Source: Muribaculaceae bacterium (GTDB lineage Bacteria; Bacteroidota; Bacteroidia; Bacteroidales; Muribaculaceae). From it: a stretch of 64,000 nucleotides of DNA. Made by a program: the position numbers and the translations under genes. The notes below the pieces were generated by a model. It saw nothing but the letters and a program-made list of their open reading frames with translations, had not been told where the DNA came from and searched no databases. The DNA is taken from the NCBI GenBank assembly GCA_029055345.1, contig JAIDDJ010000032.1, positions 1 to 64,000 of the forward strand, read 5' to 3'. Below, in pieces: positions 21,801-30,578 of this stretch (its first letter is position 1; each line of letters begins with the position of its first letter).

Positions 21801-23551
21801 CCATTATATACAGACCATACCTTATTGTCTTCATTGCCGTCGATGATAGTCCAACCGCCGAGGCCGTCTGCTTCGAAGTTAGAAGTATAAGGAGGAATAA
21901 CACCCGAACCGATAGTTACAGCATTTGTGAGTGCCGGCTGGGAGCTTGCGCCATCGCAAACTGCAATAACCTGATACTGATATCTTACCATACCCACGGG
22001 CTCGGCAACTTCCTCACTCCATGAAGTGGTGGTAAGACCTTCTGCCTTAACATTGCCGTCCATATCCTTAACGGTATATGTAAGGTTGTCAAGATTAATA
22101 TAGCCACCATTTACAGAACCCGTAACAGCTGTCCAGCTCACGGTCATCGCTCCGTTTTCATATGCGAGAGTTGCAGTAGTAGCAGAGGGGGTGTCTGCAC
22201 CGATCCATTCGTTCTTGATATTTTTCTTCGGTCCGTCACCTACAGCATTGGATGCATAAACGGTGAAAGTATAAAGACCGGCTTCGGCAACAGTAACAGG
22301 AACTGAAACCTCTGCGCCATAAGCGGCGGTAGCCGTAGCATTGTCCTCGCCATTGACAAGAACATGGATAGTCACATTGCCCGAACCGTTAGAGCCATCG
22401 AAAAGGCCTGCGGGAGCAGTCAGGTTTACATTACCTGTCAGAGAAGCGCCAGTAAAATCAAGCTCAACGTTCTCACAAGCAGCTGGGGCACCATCAGCGG
22501 CAGCGGGAGCCGGTGCATACATACCCATGATTTCATCATTGTCTTTCAGCTGATAGAGCGGAGTAGCCGCGCCTGTGCTGAGATTGACTTCGTACATCCA
22601 GCCTGTTTCATCTGCCGGACAAACGTTCCAGAAGAAACGACCGGAGGCCTTATCGATGCAACCTGAGCTCAAGTACTCAGGAAGGACACCTGTATCACCA
22701 ACTTCAGTAACAGCACCCGTTGCCTTATCGATCTTGCAAAGAGCTGAAGAGGTTACAGTAAAGTTTCCTTCTGCATCCTGCTCGCCATCATAACTGATAC
22801 CCCAGAGTTGACCATCTTTGTCAAATGTGATTGTGTTCCAGTTGCGGTCGCAATTGCAAATCACAGAAGCTGTCGAAGATGCACCGTTGAAATTGATAGT
22901 CTTCAATTGAAGGCCATTGCCTTGGCCATTATAGCCAATACCATAAATAATACCGGTGGTTGGATCCTGAGCCATAGCATTGATGATGAAAGATAAATCT
23001 TCATCAGGAAGCCCAACCTGTGTAAATTCTCCGGCTTCAATGTCTACTTCGTAAAGGTCGATCGACATGATATAACCCCAGAATGAAGTGTAACCGGTGG
23101 CATAATAGATACCATCAACGTAAACTCCACCATTAGCCTGGAAACCTGTCACGATTGGCGTTGCAGAAGAATTGCCGTTAGTCGGGACAGAATAAAGGCC
23201 TAATAGTTCTGTTGACGCCACCGCATCGCTATAAGCCAAGATACCATTAAGTTCAGGCATGTTGCCGGCCTCCTTTGCAGGAGCATTCAGTGAGCGGTTT
23301 ATGCCCTTTACAGTCTTCTTGCTTGCGAAAACGCTTGAAGACTTACCTTCGAAAGAACGAGTCTTGCACTGGTTGAACATAGAACCTTTTGCTGCTTTGG
23401 CTGGAGCCTGAATAGCCTTTGCCGTCACAGCTGTCGTCTTGGCCTCACTCTTGGGAGCTGCGGCCCTCTTTGCTAATTGCGCCATCGATGGACTTGCTAC
23501 AGTCGCTGCGACAAGCACAACCGAAAAAATCCGTGATAGAAATTTTTTCAT
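18878..23551 (-). CDS. Large secreted multidomain protein with type IX sorting-like C-terminus
   Basis: 1557 residues. A signal peptide (MKKFLSRIFSVVLVAATVAS, then PSMAQ) is followed by a propeller-like region of short repeats to about residue 350. After this come several Ig/fibronectin III-type modules. Two choice-of-anchor J or cleaved-adhesin-like modules are visible: one near residue 555 (NFEADGLGGWTIIDG) and one near 1230 (ITEDFEDADG, later DDWAISPSLYGG). A CARDB-like module lies near 1100. The last 75 residues resemble a type IX secretion CTD, ending GVYVVKVDRLVKKVIVK. No catalytic motif is seen, so adhesion or glycan/protein binding on the cell surface is inferred. It lies after the M6 protease gene but is separated from it by a hairpin. 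Confidence 0.75.
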   Translation of the reverse strand: MKKFLSRIFSVVLVAATVASPSMAQLAKRAAAPKSEAKTTAVTAKAIQAPAKAAKGSMFNQCKTRSFEGKSSSVFASKKTVKGINRSLNAPAKEAGNMPELNGILAYSDAVASTELLGLYSVPTNGNSSATPIVTGFQANGGVYVDGIYYATGYTSFWGYIMSIDLYEVDIEAGEFTQVGLPDEDLSFIINAMAQDPTTGIIYGIGYNGQGNGLQLKTINFNGASSTASVICNCDRNWNTITFDKDGQLWGISYDGEQDAEGNFTVTSSALCKIDKATGAVTEVGDTGVLPEYLSSGCIDKASGRFFWNVCPADETGWMYEVNLSTGAATPLYQLKDNDEIMGMYAPAPAAADGAPAACENVELDFTGASLTGNVNLTAPAGLFDGSNGSGNVTIHVLVNGEDNATATAAYGAEVSVPVTVAEAGLYTFTVYASNAVGDGPKKNIKNEWIGADTPSATTATLAYENGAMTVSWTAVTGSVNGGYINLDNLTYTVKDMDGNVKAEGLTTTSWSEEVAEPVGMVRYQYQVIAVCDGASSQPALTNAVTIGSGVIPPYTSNFEADGLGGWTIIDGNEDNKVWSVYNGNLRIAWNSSKDMDDWAITMPIKLEAGKAYSFSCYTWSGTAYEETIEIKYGQQPTVAGMTETLLPPTSVKVGESGKIAVENMILPQTSGDYYIGFHGMSAKDKFYLYVSDFSIGEGTSTAAPGLGEIEAIADPNGGKFTTLNVTYPSKTMGGADLSSLTKAEIYNGETLIKTVENPAVGGTATFTDNVTENGNYSYTLVCYNSEGKGLVAHSESVYVGFMKPKDITSVDIERTATVGEVLVSWPAVTTDINGKTYPAGSVKYSVQRYSGGNWLSIADDIEATSYTYQAVEADTQAFVQVAVIPSYDGMTATGTVSDMIPVGKAYKSIDETFADGSLSYIWGMDATGEGSLEGVGGGEVSIANQNSFQGINGVNDDNGFVSIKTATLNSSAMFFSGMVDIADLTTPGLTFYVYNIQNGTDANLNIINAYVKDLSTPGSEWTCLDTKPVYEIAGGTNESEAGEDGWYKVTVNLNAYAGKTIQVGIEAVCKAYQYNLIDNIKVADLLSYDLKAVSINAPAKVKGGDSYTVDVRVSNEGAKEVASYSVELYANDDLVETKNCSALASAAMTTVSFEQVMSPVNQETIKYYAKVVYEADEAPDDNTTGTIEVSPILSKLPAPTDLEGTSVSEGIKLTWNEPNLESPANAAPAPITEDFEDADGVQSEYGDWTFVDEDGDAVGGFQDQSGAALPIPGITIGETTGSFWTWDNDVIDWASGNQTYQAHSGSKYLFALFNYEGSNSDDWAISPSLYGGPQTISFFAKSYSSQYPEQIEVYYSLGDKEISDFVAVENSKVFPVPNVWTEYTYELPAGANYFAIRSYGQNAFMLMIDDVTFTPGDGSGANLELKGYNVYRDGVKINDALVEETEFVDTNVVEGQQYTYIVTAVYEERGESALSNEAVVTYNYDGVDGVAEGQVKVFVENSNLVVLNAADKNVIVSNANGAVVYSGAGESRTVVPVSNGVYVVKVDRLVKKVIVK

Positions 23552-23633
23552 AATTATTTAATGGTTTCAAAAGGTTTGATCCTTTATTCGCCGGGTGAAA
23601 CCTTTTACCGGCGAGGATACTGAATAAAACGAT

Positions 23634-23669
23634 GGTCTGCGCGCAGCCACAAGGACACGCACGCAGACC
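23634..23669 (-). terminator. Terminator after the M6-type protease gene
   Basis: GGTCTGCG at 23634-23641 pairs with CGCAGACC at 23662-23669, with further pairing inside. It lies 9 bp after the protease stop and is followed on the minus strand by ATCGTTTTATT. It would reduce read-through into the next secreted-protein gene, for which I find no consensus promoter of its own in the 127-bp gap. Confidence 0.6.
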
Positions 23670-23678
23670 GTTTGATTA

Positions 23679-26600
23679 TTACTTCACGATAACTTTCCTC
23701 ACATATTTCTGTGCGGGAACGCTGATGATATAGAGTCCGGCACGAGGCAGCGTCACTTTATAATGACCGCGAGCCACGATGGAACCGGTATAATCCGACA
23801 CGATTATTTCATCGTCGGTTGAAGCCGTAACCACGAGATTGGCTACGTTTACTGCAAATGAACTTGAGGCCACTTGATCAACTCCGACTGCATTGGATGT
23901 CTTGACAACCATCATCTTCGAAGGACGTGAGAAGAGTTCGCCATCTGTTGCGCGCACCACATAACCGTAAGGCGTTGCAGAACGAAGGCCTGTGAATACA
24001 TATGATGTCGCGTTGCCGACAGAATAGTTGGTATATTCCTCAACCGGTGTAGACACATAATTCATGCCATGACCAACCACTACATCATCGAGGGCGAGAG
24101 CACCGCTGTTGCCGTTGCGTTCGAACTGAAGCATCACCTGATTTGTTCCTGCAGGCAATGAAGTGATTTCAGTGGTAGTGCCTCCCTCATCCTTGGTGAC
24201 GGGAACTTCCTCAACGAGTTGCTGACCATCGGGAGTTACTGCATACACCTTAATCATATCGCCGGTTGTTGTGGAATTACCACGCGACCAGAACTTAATC
24301 GAAGCGATGCCATCAGCATAGACCGGAGTCTTCAGCCACTGAGCATTTGAAAGACGGAGAGAAGGAACTTCCTTACCTGTGTAAGATGACATGCTATAAG
24401 TGTTACCGGCGTTTGAACTCCAGCCATTGACCATGGTCAAGCCATCGTCGAAACCATTCTCTTCATAGTTGGGTTCGCCCTCAATGAGTTCAAACAGGGA
24501 TATATCATATGCGGTAGCATTTTCAAGTTCTTGCCAGCGGGCCGTGAAACCATTGCTGTTGACCTCCATAGCCTCTTCAGCCACAACTGAAGAATATTCT
24601 ATAGTCAATTGGCCGGTAGATACAATTCCTTCCACGGGTTCTGACAAGGTCCAACCGCTCGACTGCTGAACTGTGTAACGGTAAATTACTGAAGCCGGAA
24701 GACCTGATAAAGTAGCGGAAGTGGCACTACCCATATTTAAGTTGCGATATCCGGGCAGATAGAATTTACCCTCGCTTTCAACAGCACCGCGCACAGACTC
24801 TCCATTAATGTCTGGATTATCCGACAGGAGATAGTAGACATTGAGGATTACGTCATTGCCTTCCTCCGGCGCAGTCCAATTGAGCGTAAAGCCATCTATC
24901 GTCACATCCGAAGGATTGAGTATCTCTACAGGATCAACAGTTTCCTCGGCGCCACCGAGAACCTTAAAGGTGATGAGACCGTTCTGCTCAGCTATATCGG
25001 TGATAGGATAGTTGATCGCAGTGCCGTTCCAGGTCTTCATGGCCGGATTGGTCGAAGACGTGAAAGAAGTCTTATGTGAAACTCCGGGGAATGCATCACC
25101 ATCACGCGAATATTCTGACTGAGTACCGTCGGCCTCCTCTATATCCACATATTGATGGGATGGAGTGTTGTTACATTTATTTGAACTCCAAACTGCATCA
25201 TTATAATCAACGTGCCAGATAAGCATACCATGGCCGGGGATATAGGTATCCCAACCCTCTTGCTGACGGTTTTCAACAAGGAAGAACTCGGTATCTTTGG
25301 GGGTGCGGATAACACCGCAAACATTTTCTGAAACGGGCTGCAGGGTTGCATTGATTGCACGGTCAATTTCACGAGGCTTAAGCCAACCAAGAGCATAGCG
25401 TTCGAAAGCGCCATAGTTCGGAGGCGTCATGCCTTCATTATTATAAGGACCATAGTCCATCGCCGACCACGCACCGGGTGTGAATGAGCTGGTATAGGAA
25501 GTGGCATAAAGGTCAGGAAGTCCCATCACATGGCTGAACTCGTGCACGAATGTCCCGACACCGTCGGGACGACCGCTCTCCCATTCGTTCGAACAGCCAT
25601 AGGTATACACGCGGACTCCATCGTATGTCACTTCATAATTACTGTAACCTGCAGAGGTCATATTCCAGGAATGGGGCCAGACGGTATTAGCGCTGCCGCC
25701 TGAAGCCTCGCCCATGCCGGCATAGAAGATAAAAACATTATCAACGAGGCCGTCATTATTGCGGTCATAATCCCTGAAGTCAACCGTACCATCGAGCTGG
25801 TCGCAGGCTTCCTTGACCATCGCTCCCGGATTCTGATCATTTCCATACCAGTCATTACCTCCGTAATAAGATTGATTATGAGCTAACTGGATAGGGCCAT
25901 ATACGTCAAATTCAGGGCGGAAATGATTGCCGGAATTCTCACGGAAGTATTGAGCTGCCGAGCCGGTACCACCATAATCATTGAATCCGTCTTCATTGAG
26001 CATCCGCGTGAAATAATCAATCGCCGACACTCCTCCCTGATAGTTTGTCTTAAACTTGACATCAGTGTATTCCACCAGGATTACGATAGCTTTTTGGTCG
26101 CCATAAGCGGGGAAACGCTCATCTGGGAAAAGACCGTAGCCGCGCTCGTATGGAGGGCCCTGATTGTCGTCAGCTGCGCTATATGCAGCCGGAGCTTTAG
26201 CCTGCCCGGACGAAGCTTGAGCCACGCTCAGACGGCGCGGCGATACAGCCGCACGGGCCGCAATACGCTGCTCAAGAGTTGATTTATCAACAGATGCAAG
26301 GAAAGCTTTGGCGGCAGCCGTACGGACTGCGGGAGCCACTGCCTTGATTCCGGAATTTATCGGATTACCGCTTCTGTCGAAATCACAATAATAGAAGAGG
26401 CCATCTTTTTCTACAAGGGGATAGCCATCTTCGGTGAAATACTGATGATAATATTCATCGCCGGCAAGGCGAACCGTAAGGGATTGCCCGTCGGAAGTCG
26501 GCACTGTCAGAAGACCCTGCTTCGCGGGCTTCGCTGAAAGTTGCAACCCGCAAGCAGCCGCAACCGTAATCAGACCGATGTGAAGGAAATTTCTTTTCAT
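23679..26600 (-). CDS. Secreted M6 family metalloprotease with type IX sorting-like C-terminus
   Basis: 973 residues. Signal peptide at 1-23 (MKRNFLHIGLITVAAACGLQ), a propeptide-like region to about 150, then an M6 (immune inhibitor A-type) zinc protease domain. The zinc motif is HEFSHVMGLPD at residues 353-363 (His353, Glu354, His357), just after a GVGTF lead. Following modules are Ig/fibronectin III-like, with a choice-of-anchor J-like segment around residues 690-870 (NGFDDGLTMVNGWSSN). The last 70 residues end GLYIISVPAQKYVRKVIVK, a type IX sorting-like tail. It probably degrades extracellular protein at the surface. Its own promoter is at 26755-26786. Confidence 0.85.
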   Translation of the reverse strand: MKRNFLHIGLITVAAACGLQLSAKPAKQGLLTVPTSDGQSLTVRLAGDEYYHQYFTEDGYPLVEKDGLFYYCDFDRSGNPINSGIKAVAPAVRTAAAKAFLASVDKSTLEQRIAARAAVSPRRLSVAQASSGQAKAPAAYSAADDNQGPPYERGYGLFPDERFPAYGDQKAIVILVEYTDVKFKTNYQGGVSAIDYFTRMLNEDGFNDYGGTGSAAQYFRENSGNHFRPEFDVYGPIQLAHNQSYYGGNDWYGNDQNPGAMVKEACDQLDGTVDFRDYDRNNDGLVDNVFIFYAGMGEASGGSANTVWPHSWNMTSAGYSNYEVTYDGVRVYTYGCSNEWESGRPDGVGTFVHEFSHVMGLPDLYATSYTSSFTPGAWSAMDYGPYNNEGMTPPNYGAFERYALGWLKPREIDRAINATLQPVSENVCGVIRTPKDTEFFLVENRQQEGWDTYIPGHGMLIWHVDYNDAVWSSNKCNNTPSHQYVDIEEADGTQSEYSRDGDAFPGVSHKTSFTSSTNPAMKTWNGTAINYPITDIAEQNGLITFKVLGGAEETVDPVEILNPSDVTIDGFTLNWTAPEEGNDVILNVYYLLSDNPDINGESVRGAVESEGKFYLPGYRNLNMGSATSATLSGLPASVIYRYTVQQSSGWTLSEPVEGIVSTGQLTIEYSSVVAEEAMEVNSNGFTARWQELENATAYDISLFELIEGEPNYEENGFDDGLTMVNGWSSNAGNTYSMSSYTGKEVPSLRLSNAQWLKTPVYADGIASIKFWSRGNSTTTGDMIKVYAVTPDGQQLVEEVPVTKDEGGTTTEITSLPAGTNQVMLQFERNGNSGALALDDVVVGHGMNYVSTPVEEYTNYSVGNATSYVFTGLRSATPYGYVVRATDGELFSRPSKMMVVKTSNAVGVDQVASSSFAVNVANLVVTASTDDEIIVSDYTGSIVARGHYKVTLPRAGLYIISVPAQKYVRKVIVK

Positions 26601-26754
26601 ACTGCAGTTTTATACGAATATTCGGATTTGTAACCTAATTTAAAAGTCTCTCGCATATTTGATGACTTATTTTTACAGAGAGAGCCTAAACAGAAATTGC
26701 CTCTCAAAGCGCAAAAAAGTCTGTTATTGTCTATATTTTTATTTTTTAGATTTG

Positions 26755-26786
26755 CAAAGATACTTATTTCCCGCCACTCAACCAAA
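26755..26786 (-). promoter_or_regulatory. Promoter of the M6 protease gene
   Basis: On the minus strand TTTG (26786-26783), 20 bases, TATCTTTG (26762-26755). The start would be near 26748, leaving a leader of about 150 bases. Confidence 0.7.
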
Positions 26787-27015
26787 TTTTATTGATAAAT
26801 TTTTATTTAATTCTGATTACATTTTGAAACTTTTACGATTTATTTTTTTACATTTTGCATATTTCTGTTATATTACATAATTAAAAATTTTTAAAAGAAA
26901 AGCATCACATTAACACTTATTTATCATTAAGCATGAAATTCTCGCGCAAAAAGGGAGAACATAATATTAATTTGTTATGAATTCTTAATAAATGACAAAA
27001 TGTCATTAACAAAAT

Positions 27016-27047
27016 ACCACAGGCCAATGCCGAAGCTCGCCTGTGGT
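27016..27047 (-). terminator. Terminator after the GlmU-like gene
   Basis: ACCACAGGC at 27016-27024 pairs with GCCTGTGGT at 27039-27047, a 9-bp stem with a 14-base loop. On the minus strand it is followed by ATTTTGTTAATG. It is about 85 bp after the stop of the gene at 27134. The rest of 26787-27015 is AT-rich with nothing recognised. Confidence 0.65.
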
Positions 27048-27058
27048 GACACTTTTCT

Positions 27059-27101
27059 TGGAATTGGAATTAGGAATTAGGAAATAGAAAATAGGAATTA
27101 G
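27059..27101. repeat. Short purine-rich direct repeats
   Basis: Imperfect tandem units of GGAATTA / GGAAATA / GAAAATA fill about 43 bp between the terminator at 27016-27047 and the end of the GlmU-like gene. Simple sequence, not a coding or mobile element. Confidence 0.6.
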
Positions 27102-27133
27102 TCTGAAGTATTGAGGGATGGGGCCGGGGGGCC

Positions 27134-28342
27134 TTAGTTTTGTTTTTTGAAACGGGACGACCAGTCATAGACCCATTCGAAGATATGCCGATCAAGATCA
27201 TTGAGCTCAAGACCGCGACGCCCCATCACCCGGGACGCTACCTGCATGAAGGTGTCGATTGTGATATCCGAATATCCGGCTTCCGGACTTCCGTTCTGAA
27301 AACTGGGTATAAACTGACGAGGGAACCCGCTGCCATGGATATTGACACCTACTCCGACAACTGTAGCGGTGTTGAACATACAGTTGATACCCGCCTTGGA
27401 ATGGTCGCCCATTATCAAGCCGCAGAATTGCAAATCTGTCCTCATGAACCTATGGGTGGCATAGTTCCATATCCGAATCTTGCTATAATCATTCTTGAGA
27501 TTGCTGGAATTGGTTCCGGCTCCGATATTGCACCATTCACCAAGGACCGCATTTCCGAGATAACCGTCATGTGCCTTATTGGTGTAACCGAATATCACGG
27601 TATTGTCTATTTCTCCGCCCACTTTACAGAACGGACCAAACGTGGAACCTCCATAAATTTTTGAACCCATACGGATTTTGGCATTGTCGCACAAGGCCAG
27701 CGGACCCCGAATGCAACTCCCCTCCATTACCTGAGCATTCTTTCCTATATATACCGGTCCCTCCTTTACATTAATGATACATCCCTCGACGGAGGCTCCC
27801 TTCTCTATAAACAGGGCCGAAGCCCCGGATTTCAGGGTTGCCGGACCAAGAATAACAACATCCTCTCCGGGACATTCCCCTTTACGTCCCCGCGTGACCC
27901 AAGCATAATCCCGCTCGATCTCTTCCGCATTAAGAAGGAAGATATCAAAAACGTAACGAATCCGCCGCGAATCATTCGCTGATTCTCGTCCGGCTTCCTC
28001 TGAAAGCTTTTTGAAAGCGGCCGGAGTGCCGCGGAACGCCCAAAGTCCGGAACTGTCGCGAAGCGCATCGCCGGGACCGAGATGAGCAGCCTCGAAAGCC
28101 GTGGTCTGGTCGGGCAACTTATTCCCGGCTATAAACAATGCTTCCTCATCCTCAGCGCAATCCAACGGATATTTTTCCCCGAGATAGTCAACGGTAAGAT
28201 AAGAATAATCGCCCGGAAGGAAATGCATCCATTTTTCGGCTATAGTGACTATGCCGATACGGAACGCCGCCACCGGACGGGTATATGATAATGGAAGCAG
28301 ATTCTCGTGCGATTCCCATGTATCGAATAAAACAACTTTCAT
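27134..28342 (-). CDS. GlmU-like UDP-GlcNAc diphosphorylase / glucosamine-1-phosphate N-acetyltransferase
   Basis: 402 residues. The N-terminal half (MKVVLFDTWESHENLLPLSY, then TRPVAAFRIG) is a diverged nucleotidyltransferase domain of the alternative GlmU type found in Bacteroidota. The C-terminal half (about 180-360) is a left-handed beta-helix of hexapeptide repeats (VYIGKNAQVMEGSCIRGPLA, later GAGTNSSNLKNDYSKI). Expected role is making UDP-GlcNAc for peptidoglycan and lipopolysaccharide in the cytoplasm. It stands alone on the minus strand, with a promoter at 28405-28435 and a terminator at 27016-27047. The exact substrate is inferred from family resemblance. Confidence 0.82.
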   Translation of the reverse strand: MKVVLFDTWESHENLLPLSYTRPVAAFRIGIVTIAEKWMHFLPGDYSYLTVDYLGEKYPLDCAEDEEALFIAGNKLPDQTTAFEAAHLGPGDALRDSSGLWAFRGTPAAFKKLSEEAGRESANDSRRIRYVFDIFLLNAEEIERDYAWVTRGRKGECPGEDVVILGPATLKSGASALFIEKGASVEGCIINVKEGPVYIGKNAQVMEGSCIRGPLALCDNAKIRMGSKIYGGSTFGPFCKVGGEIDNTVIFGYTNKAHDGYLGNAVLGEWCNIGAGTNSSNLKNDYSKIRIWNYATHRFMRTDLQFCGLIMGDHSKAGINCMFNTATVVGVGVNIHGSGFPRQFIPSFQNGSPEAGYSDITIDTFMQVASRVMGRRGLELNDLDRHIFEWVYDWSSRFKKQN

Positions 28343-28404
28343 ATCCTTGCCAATTTCAGAAGCCGGGCCTCCCCACTATGCGACTCCTCGATTATATTGG
28401 ATTA

Positions 28405-28435
28405 CAAAAATAATAATAATTTTCATATAACGCAA
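28405..28435 (-). promoter_or_regulatory. Promoter of the GlmU-like gene
   Basis: On the minus strand TTG (28435-28433), 20 bases, TATTTTTG (28412-28405). Transcription would begin near 28398, about 55 bases before the start codon. Confidence 0.6.
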
Positions 28436-28603
28436 GCATGGCCTCCAATTTCACAATCGGAGGCCATGCTGTGATTTTTTAGAAGTCGCCTGCTTTCACA
28501 AGCCGAACGGGTATCTTACTCAACCACTAACTTACAATTTATATCACTATTACTAAAAGATTTTGACTTGCCATCTTAATTGCCGGTTATACCGGCTTGA
28601 ATT
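28436..28603 (-). ncRNA. Candidate small RNA of about 165 nt
   Basis: A complete minus-strand promoter (TTG at 28639-28637, 19 bases, TAATTTTG at 28617-28610) lies far upstream of the GlmU-like gene, which has its own promoter. Its transcript would start near 28603 and run to a perfect 11-bp hairpin, GCATGGCCTCC with GGAGGCCATGC, at 28469-28436. A first small hairpin (GCCGG/CCGGC) lies near 28581-28600. No open frame of more than about a dozen codons is seen. The T-run beside the hairpin is on the plus-strand side, which weakens the termination argument. It could be a 6S-type RNA of the Bacteroidales-1 kind, but I could not confirm that. Confidence 0.35.
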
Positions 28604-28609
28604 CGACTA

Positions 28610-28639
28610 CAAAATTAATACCTTTTATTTTACCTGCAA
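28610..28639 (-). promoter_or_regulatory. Promoter of the candidate small RNA
   Basis: Minus-strand TTG (28639-28637), spacer of 19, TAATTTTG (28617-28610). No gene starts directly after it, which is why a small RNA is proposed. Confidence 0.5.
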
Positions 28640-28744
28640 TACAAAATCCAAATAATATTTTCAAAATATCCCAAATAGAACAATATTGTTCTAATTTGAC
28701 CAACAGGAATGCCAATTTCTTTTTCTTTTTCGGTCCTAAATTAT

Positions 28745-28752
28745 TAATTTTG
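28745..28752 (+). promoter_or_regulatory. -7 element before the aminopeptidase P gene
   Basis: TAATTTTG matches the Bacteroidota -7 consensus; the -33 region is only a T-rich stretch. The start codon at 28775 would be about 16 bases after the transcription start. Confidence 0.45.
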
Positions 28753-28774
28753 CATCAACCAAACAGAAAATTTC

Positions 28775-30568
28775 ATGAAAAAGAACTATGATTACCTTCA
28801 GTCACTCCGCAAGGTGATGAAGGATAAAGGCATTGATGCCTGCATAATCTCGGGCACAGACCCGCATCAGAGCGAACTCCCGCCTCATCATTGGCGCGGG
28901 CGCGAATGGCTTACAGGCTTTGAGTCGGAGAACGGCACCAACGGCACGGTGGTGGTGACGGCAGACGAGGCACTTTGTTGGACCGACTCCAGATATTTCA
29001 TCCAGGCCGAAGCGCAACTGAAAGATACCGGATTCAAAATGATGAAGGAAGATGGTCCGGAAGCCGTGGATCTGATCGACTGGGTGACCGAACACACCAA
29101 TTCGGGGCAGACCGTAGGCATTGACGGCATGACATTCTCTGTGGCTTACGCCCAGAGAATCCAGCAGGAGCTGAATGATAACGGCGTGAAACTTGACACG
29201 GATTTCACCCCCTTCGACATTATCTATCCCGACCGCCCCGAAAGACCGAAGAACAAGCTTTTCGTTCACGATGAAAAAATCGTGGGCCAGGATGTCGATT
29301 CAAAGATAGCAGACGTGCTGACACAAGTCAAGGAAGAGTTGGCAAATGCCATCCTGATTTCAGCCCTTGATGATGTGGCATGGACCACCAATCTGCGGGC
29401 AGCCGGCGACATCAACTTCTCTCCCATGTTCGTAGGGTTCCTCTATCTTGATGAGAAAGGCACTCGAGTTCTCTTTATAGATAAGGAGAAACTGACAAAG
29501 GAGGTAGAGGGCCATCTGGAGAAGTATCATATTACCGTGGAGCCATACGACAGCGTGAAGGATTTTGTGGCCGGACTGCCCAAAGAGACCCGTCTGCTGC
29601 TCGACCCCGAGAAGACTGCTCGCGGTATATACGACCATGTGGGTTGCACCCCGGTGTTCGGAGGCGACGGAGTGGCGAAGCTGAAAAGCATCAAGAATGC
29701 TACTATGATTGCCAATCTTGCAACGGCAATGGAGAAAGACGGAGTGGCACTCACACGCTTCTTCATGATGGTGGAAAAGGAATATCCGACCGGCAAACTG
29801 ACCGAAGTAGAGCTCGGCAAACGACTCCGCGCACTCCGTCTGGCCGACAAGACATGTGTCGACGAGAGCTTTTCACCTATACTGGGGTGGAACGAGCATG
29901 GCGCGATCGTGCATTATGAAGCTACTCCCGAGACAGACATTGCTATTGAAGGCGACGGACTCCTGCTTGTGGATTCCGGAGGCCAATATATATATGGAAC
30001 CACAGATATCACGCGCACAGTGGCACTCGGCACACCCACCGCAGAGCAACGTCACGATTTCACATTGGTGATGAAAGGACATATCGCGCTGTCGAATGCC
30101 GTCTATCCCGCAGGGACCACCGGGCACCAGCTTGACGTGCTCGCCCGTCAGTTCCTCTGGAAAGAGGGGAAGGCTTATTATCACGGCACCGGACACGGTG
30201 TGGGATATTTCATCAATTGCCATGAAGGACCACAGAACATACGCCTCAATATAAATCCCACCCCGCTCGAACCGGGTATGATAACAAGCAATGAGCCGGG
30301 ACTCTACCTTGAGGGCAGATATGGCATACGCTGTGAGAATCTCGTGGTGACGGAGAAATATGAGACTACCGAGTTCGGAGAATTCCTCCATTTTCATCCC
30401 ATGACACTCTTCCCCTTCGACCTTCGCCTTTTCGAAACTGAAATCATGAGTGAGGAGGAAATAAAGTGGGTCAATGATTATCATAAACTCGTGCGCGACC
30501 GCCTCACGCCACTCCTAAATGATGAGGAAGCAGCATGGCTCGCCGAAAAGACAAAAGAATTAAAATAA
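28775..30568 (+). CDS. Xaa-Pro aminopeptidase (M24B family)
   Basis: 597 residues, a three-domain aminopeptidase P of the long type. It releases N-terminal residues before proline and is probably cytoplasmic, since no signal peptide is seen. The creatinase-like N-terminal domains cover about 1-310. The C-terminal M24 catalytic domain shows all metal-ligand regions: LLVDSGGQYIYGTTDITRTV (two Asp), YYHGTGHGVGYFINCHEGPQ (His), ITSNEPGLYLEGRYGIRCEN (Glu), with the last Glu following in ENLVV. It is 10 bp before the carbonic anhydrase-like gene and likely shares a transcript with it. Confidence 0.93.
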   Translation: MKKNYDYLQSLRKVMKDKGIDACIISGTDPHQSELPPHHWRGREWLTGFESENGTNGTVVVTADEALCWTDSRYFIQAEAQLKDTGFKMMKEDGPEAVDLIDWVTEHTNSGQTVGIDGMTFSVAYAQRIQQELNDNGVKLDTDFTPFDIIYPDRPERPKNKLFVHDEKIVGQDVDSKIADVLTQVKEELANAILISALDDVAWTTNLRAAGDINFSPMFVGFLYLDEKGTRVLFIDKEKLTKEVEGHLEKYHITVEPYDSVKDFVAGLPKETRLLLDPEKTARGIYDHVGCTPVFGGDGVAKLKSIKNATMIANLATAMEKDGVALTRFFMMVEKEYPTGKLTEVELGKRLRALRLADKTCVDESFSPILGWNEHGAIVHYEATPETDIAIEGDGLLLVDSGGQYIYGTTDITRTVALGTPTAEQRHDFTLVMKGHIALSNAVYPAGTTGHQLDVLARQFLWKEGKAYYHGTGHGVGYFINCHEGPQNIRLNINPTPLEPGMITSNEPGLYLEGRYGIRCENLVVTEKYETTEFGEFLHFHPMTLFPFDLRLFETEIMSEEEIKWVNDYHKLVRDRLTPLLNDEEAAWLAEKTKELK

Positions 30569-30578
30569 GCAGACAGCA

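Noticed and set aside
23552-23678. Separate promoter for the 1557-residue protein
   Set aside because: No TTG-N19/20-TAnnTTTG match on the minus strand in this gap; only an imperfect CAAAAGG on the plus strand.
29873-30484. Minus-strand open frame (203 residues) inside the aminopeptidase gene
   Set aside because: The plus-strand protein carries all M24 motifs across this segment, so the minus-strand frame is a shadow.
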